From contig LSSN01002076.1 of the NCBI GenBank assembly GCA_001970855.1, positions 1 to 12,947 of the forward strand: DNA of 12,947 nt, given 5' to 3'. A program made the translations under genes and the position numbers. Below, in pieces: positions 8,437 to 12,947 of this stretch; positions within the stretch are counted from its first letter, which is position 1, and each line of letters starts with the position of its first letter. Source of the DNA: Smittium culicis. Taxonomy: Eukaryota; Kickxellomycota; Harpellomycetes; Harpellales; Legeriomycetaceae. The notes below the pieces were generated by a model. That model had not been told where the DNA came from. It worked only from the letters and a program-made list of their open reading frames with translations, and did no database searches.

Positions 8437-9470
8437 GTATATAATCTAAAACAAATTTTACTGTAGTTTATTGATGATAAAAAACCGAGAATTGATTATA
8501 GATTTGATTGTTTGTTTACGAAAATTTCACTTTTTTTTTCTAATACCAAATAAAAATGATATTAGTATGGAATTATTAATATTTCTGACAAATTATTTCT
8601 CAGAAAATCTATTTATCTAGATTATTCTAGTAGTATGATACATATGAAACTGCGTTGTCAATTATAAACAATAGTTAAAGTAACCCAGTATAAAATTAAT
8701 ACATTAAATTGCGATGAAATAAATAATTAAAATTCATAACAAAAAAGCCTATTAAATATCAAACTTTAACCTTTATAAATACCATTAGATACCTAAAAAT
8801 AATATAAATGAAGTTCGTATTAAAATAGAAGTACATATAACACATATCCATATCCATATTAATATACTAGAATAGCAAAAATATTTAATGAGAGAAATTT
8901 GCTACGAAATCAATTATAATTTATACTGAAATTATTATAAAAAGGTAGTAATTTACAAGATAAAAGATATCGAAAAATTCCGAGAAAAAAAATATTACTA
9001 TTATTCATAAAAATAAAGTTATTTCCTACTTTATTTGATTTATAGTTACTCTTCTAAACTTATTAAAATTAAATCTTAAAAAGTCGCTTAGTTTTCTTAT
9101 AAAAGAAATATATACCTTTTTTTCACGGAAAATATATTTATACAATATATAAATAAATACCTTTCATTTTTATATTTTCTTTGTAAAAATAATTATTATA
9201 AAAGATGCATTCCTTTAACAAATAAAAAATTCTTTTTGTGTTATCAAAAAAATTTTTAAAATATAAACTCTCATCAATATACTAACGTACTACTCTTGTA
9301 AAAAAAAAAAAAAATTAACAAATTTTTATAAGTTTTATATCATTATTACCCTTATATTTTTTTTAAAAAGAATATATATTATTTTACAAATTTTTTATTC
9401 ATCTATCAGCCGTAAATATTAAAGAAAAAATTTTTAATATATATATATAATTAGAATCAAAACTGCTATT
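8437..9470. other. Very AT-rich region, no gene seen; expected place of a 5' LTR
   Basis: G+C falls very low, with long A/T runs and a TA repeat at about 9438-9450. A short CATATC/CCATAT repeat lies at about 8845-8860. A long terminal repeat and primer-binding site would be expected left of the gag-like sequence starting at 9471. I could not find a segment here repeated after 11440, nor a clear tRNA-complementary site, so no LTR is called. Confidence 0.4.
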
Positions 9471-10429
9471 ATGAGTTCAAAATCAAAATGGACTTGTAAA
9501 AAAAAAATCAAGAAATACATTTTGAAGGATTACCTCGCTTATTCAATGTTTATGAAACAGATATAGATTCAGTATTAATTTGGGCGAAAAAATTCCAAAA
9601 TATATCCACATAAAATTATTAACAATTGAAAACCAGTTAATATATTTAAATTTTGGCCCAAATGCACTGATGAAAAATGGAAATATATTGTTGACAATGA
9701 AAAGAAAAAGGACTGGTCGTAATGAGAATAGATAGACTGAAAGATGAAAAAGTTAAAAGATCCGAAATAGGAAGTATATTCTATAATCAATTTAGTGCCG
9801 CTGAGAAGAAATTCTGGCGGGTAAGCTGAAAACTTTAATGCAAGATTTAAAAGGCACCTGAATAAAATCCTAAATAAAATGTATACCGATGATACTAAAA
9901 ATGAAATATACACACGAAAAATGAGTTCAATAGATATATTAATTTTTTGGAATCTGATAAAAAGTTCTGAACTTCAAAACTAAAGTTTGTCTAAACTCGA
10001 AGGCATGAATGAAATTTTGTACTGTAAAATCGAAAATTCAAAATTAACCGACGCTAGTGTTGAAAAGAAAAAATCAGTGTTTAATTTTGAAAGTCATGAT
10101 AAAACTGAATTGTAAATAAAAAATAAATACTATCAAATAAAACTTACAGATCATTTATTAAATTATCATTTTGGCCTCAAATCAAAAATCTATTACAATC
10201 CCTGCATAAATTTATAATTTTTTTTAGTTACAGCGATATTTTTCACTGAAAAATAAGCTGCAGTAAAAAAACCTATTTTCAAATTCAAGAAAAATTTTAC
10301 GCGGAATATATTAATGAAAATTCGCCTATAAATAATCAAAAAAAAAAGCTCATTATCGTTGAAGAAAACGAATCTCCAAAGAAGAGAATCGTGATTGACA
10401 GTTTAATAATAAAAAAAAATCTACTATAA
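9471..10429 (+). pseudogene. Decayed Ty3/Gypsy-like gag
   Basis: An ATG at 9471 opens a short frame that breaks in an A-run at about 9498-9507. The adjoining frame (9500-9610) continues with EGLPRLFNVYETDIDSVLIW, the usual opening of retrotransposon gag. Further pieces follow in order: 9630-9719 (frame 0) with FKFWPKCTDEKWKYIVDN; 9722-9826 (frame 2) with SIFYNQFSAAEKKFW; 9825-10214 (frame 0, stops at 9981 and 10113) with NFNARFKRHLNKI and MYTDDTKNEIY, the typical late capsid block; and 10250-10426 (frame 2) with a Lys/Glu-rich region, EENESPKKRIVI. No zinc knuckle is visible. At least five frame breaks make it non-coding. A 112-codon minus-strand open run over 9578-9913 is an antisense shadow of it. 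Confidence 0.6.
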
Positions 10430-11085
10430 TTTAAAAAAAAAAAATTAACAATTCATCCTCAATATTATCAAAATCTAAATCAAAGAAAAAACGTAATATA
10501 GCAATAAATAATATTTTTTTCATTTTTCCTGAAAGAATATTTGATTCTGAAGCGCCAATATCAGTTAGAGAGCTCTTCAATATTAGTCCTATGTATTTAA
10601 ACGATACATTCAAACTGCTAAAGCAAGTTCAAAATGGTTAAAATGGGCCTATTTTATATAATTCTAAAGTTGAAAATATACTAATTCGTATTATTGTGAA
10701 GAAAAAACACCAATAAATATAAATGCACCAAGCTCTGTATCATACTTGTGTAAAATTTTTGAGCAAAAAATTCCTCTATTCATAGTTGTTGAAACTTATT
10801 CGTTTGAAGATAGCAAACCTCGAAGAGCACTTGGTATTCCATTTAAATAAAAAAAACCAATAAGGTTACTTCATAAGAGGCGATTCGCTGACTAAAGCAG
10901 GAATATCTCTATACATATAAAAATTATAAGATACATCATTTTTATATTTAAAGCCCTAGAGAAATGCACAGATAAAATTATTTTGGATACTGATGCATGT
11001 CAAGTTTTTTAAGAAAAATTTGACTACGAAAATCAAACATTGGAAGTTAAATTTTGTAAAGGAGATATTACAATGTAAATTTAAT
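10430..11085 (+). pseudogene. Decayed retroviral-type aspartic protease region of the same retroelement
   Basis: The first piece (10447-10638, stop TAA 10639) has FPERIFDSEAPISVRELF followed by NISP, the short block that commonly precedes the protease in fungal Ty3/Gypsy polyproteins. The second (10674-10847) has TPININAPSSVSYLCKIF, then IVVETYSFEDSKPRRALGIP, aligning with the active-site strand and the downstream S-K-P...LGIP block. The expected catalytic D-T/S-G is replaced by E-T-Y (10791-10799) and about two residues are missing after it. The third (10896-about 11075) has KCTDKIILDTDACQVF, a TAA at 11010, then FDYENQTLEVKF, matching the C-terminal IILG-D-W and I-D-x-x-N-x-T-L block. The catalytic loss, stops and frame changes mean no active enzyme. 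Confidence 0.6.
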
Positions 11086-11195
11086 CAAAAGAAAATATAC
11101 TTTATCATTTTCGTACTCATCTTGTTTTTCAACACTGTTTGGTTTATTTTTTACATTTTTTGGTTTGATAATAGATTTATATTTTATATATACAT

Positions 11196-11441
11196 TTGCA
11201 CAGCAATAGTTTCTTCGTAAAATTTTATATAAAACGTCTGATTTTCGTTATTGATTTTTGGTTTAAGAATTCTATATTTTTCAAAATCAAAAAATATTCA
11301 AGATGCACGTTTCTTAAGATCTTATTGTTATATACATTATTTTCTTGGAATTTGATAGGAATTGATGCTATTCCTACTACAGTCAATGAATCATTTCTTA
11401 TGCAAATAACTTTTGAGTGTATGCATTTCAAAGTGTTCTAA
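11196..11441 (+). pseudogene. Possible integrase core fragment of the same retroelement
   Basis: A plus frame, the same frame as the protease pieces, is open for 81 codons and ends with TAA at 11439. Its second half reads WNLIGIDAIPTTVNESFLM (11346-11402) followed by QITFE. This resembles the start of a Ty3/Gypsy integrase catalytic core (W-x-x-I-G-I-D-x-I-G-P-L, then the N-G-x-x-x-x-L-x-x-I-T strand), with the first catalytic Asp at 11364-11366 and about three residues lost after it. No later D or E block was found. If correct, the whole reverse transcriptase/RNase H region is absent between the protease and this piece. The open run could also be chance; the match is short. Confidence 0.35.
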
Positions 11442-12947
11442 ACAGTGACTTGTTAATTTTATTAACGTTCAAATTTGCCTATTGGTTTGTTTTTCTGTCA
11501 AGACTTAAGCGTGCCAATTCAAAATTGCTAAATTTAAATTATTTGCAATTAATCAAAAACAGTATTTAGAAATTAAAATCGTTAATAATACAATGTGTAA
11601 TAAAATAAATCATATTTTAAGAAATAAATGAAAATTTTAGGGCTTTTCTAAATTTTTAAACTCGATTCAAATAATATTTTTGCATTTTTTTCTATTTCAA
11701 GTAATTGCAAACTAGTTTTTTTATTTAATCTCTGCTTAATTATTTTTCGTCTTTTACCATAAAATTATAACTAACTGCATTTATCTAGGTCAGTTATAAT
11801 AGTATTTTTTAGTCGTAATGAATTTAAATACGAGAGTTTCAAACAAATCATAAAAAAATTATTATAAATCGCTTTTTTTTTAAATTAGAAAAAAAATATC
11901 TATTTTAATCAGATTTTTATAAATGACAGAATATTAATATATATACATTTTAAATTGAATTTTTACTGCATTTAGTTAATTCATTAATGATAAATTGTCA
12001 AATTTATAGAAAATAAACTTTTTTATCATATTTTTTTTATGTAAAACATTGAATAATAAGTACTAAAAATTAAGAAAAATAAAAAGATAAATTTATATTA
12101 CGATTAAAATTATAAAGCGAATTCTAGAGCTAAAAATATATTTTTGGGATTATTTTTTTTTAGAATAGCATATGGAGAGCTAATAATTCTTAATCATATT
12201 ATAAATGAAAAAAGTATAGTTTCCACTAAAAAAGTTCAACATATTAATTTAATAATGTTAAATTATTTACTCTAATGATAATAATCTGAGAGCATGCACT
12301 TTGTGGCTGAAAAGGTACTTGAATTATATAAAATTATAATTTTTATTTATTAATAATTTTACTTTCCTTTTAGTTTTTTTTCTTTTCAAGCTGTCATAGT
12401 GATATCACCAGAGAACTCTGTATTATTTCTATACTATTTAATGATTACTGAGAGAATCTTGAAATTAAATCAATTTTATATTTTCTTGAAATAAAATGTA
12501 TTTTTATTAAGAACTTATATTCTCTAAAAATAAAAAAAGCACTAAATTTCTAACCCCTCAGTGAAATTAATTGTTTATTTATTAATAATAAAATTAGATT
12601 AACTATTGCTACCTTAATTGATAAGAGACAACAAAATGAGCTAATCAAAACTTATACTTTTTTCTAGAGCTTCCAGTGATAGTATTACTCTACAAAATTT
12701 TAAAATAATTAATATGGTTTACACAAGTGATGAATTTATTTCTATTTTTTTAAAAATAATGAGTTTTTAGTATTAAATATTTTCAGAGTTGATATTTTTC
12801 TTAGGCTTTAGAGTTAAAAATATTTATTAATAAAATTCATAATTAATTATAATATTCTTGATCCATAGTTATAACTAAATTTTAGAACGTTTTATAAAAT
12901 TTATTAAAATTTTGATAATATTTAAAATCCATAAACATTATTAAAAA
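11442..12947. other. AT-rich region, no gene seen
   Basis: Long A/T runs and stops in all frames. The least biased patches are around 11500, 12290-12320 and 12390-12420; the last includes GTGATATCAC (12399-12408, a 10-bp palindrome). None gives a recognisable protein. I found no second integrase block and no LTR-like repeat. Confidence 0.4.

Noticed and set aside
9575..9913. 112-codon minus-strand open run
   Set aside because: Antisense to the gag-like pieces; its Phe/Ser/Leu-rich protein is what the complement of Lys/Glu/Asn-rich coding gives.
10431..10613. 60-codon minus-strand open run
   Set aside because: Antisense to the pre-protease piece with the APISVRELF block on the plus strand.
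10993..11220. 75-codon plus-strand open run with a hydrophobic second half
   Set aside because: Overlaps the protease C-terminal block in another frame; the hydrophobic run is encoded by T-rich DNA and has no signal of a real membrane protein.
11225..11431. 68-codon minus-strand open run
   Set aside because: Antisense to the integrase-like fragment and without motifs of its own.
8437..12947. A pair of LTRs around the gag-protease remnant
   Set aside because: I could not find a shared direct repeat on both sides by eye, nor a primer-binding site or polypurine tract with convincing position.
1..12947. CRISPR array or prokaryotic operon
   Set aside because: No regularly spaced repeats, no operon-like gene packing, and the intron-bearing permease is eukaryotic.

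Overview
The window looks like eukaryotic nuclear DNA, very AT-rich outside the one good gene. The strongest evidence is at the left end: a minus-strand SulP/SLC26-type sulfate permease of fungal character, split by a single 78-nt GT-AG intron. The protein's resemblance to fungal sulfate permeases (Saccharomyces SUL1/SUL2, Neurospora cys-14), the tiny intron and the A+T bias suggest an AT-rich, probably early-diverging fungus. The group is an inference and cannot be fixed from this sequence alone.

Layout: 1-2214 (minus) holds the sulfate permease. It starts with ATG at 2214, has exon 1 at 2214-1984 and an intron at 1983-1906, and exon 2 stays open for 635 codons to base 1. The C-terminus and stop lie outside the window. 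From about 2281 to the right end I find no intact gene. The remaining ~10.7 kb is AT-rich DNA with the remains of several transposable elements: (a) about 2705-3690 (+), a multiply interrupted endonuclease (EEP)-like reading of a non-LTR retrotransposon; (b) 4954-5341, a 388-bp non-autonomous DNA element with 35-bp terminal inverted repeats flanked by TTAA, as in piggyBac-type elements; (c) 5341-5946 (+), a stop-poor frame that may be more of (a) or something else; (d) about 7907-8250, a GC-richer island holding an unrecognised decayed coding fragment; (e) about 9471-11440 (+), a frameshifted, stop-ridden Ty3/Gypsy-like gag-protease remnant, followed at once by what may be a scrap of integrase.

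Only the permease can be read as functional. The other elements do not form a pathway; the order of insertions (the TTAA element lying between older decayed sequence) is the main historical signal. Several perfect or near-perfect palindromes (6263-6319, 6988-7009, 7611-7630, 8344-8436) are not explained by any gene. I looked for an undescribed system and found no convincing candidate: no CRISPR array, no intact operon and no conserved unknown gene cluster. The least explained pieces are the GC-rich island at 7907-8250 and the palindrome cluster near 6.3 kb.
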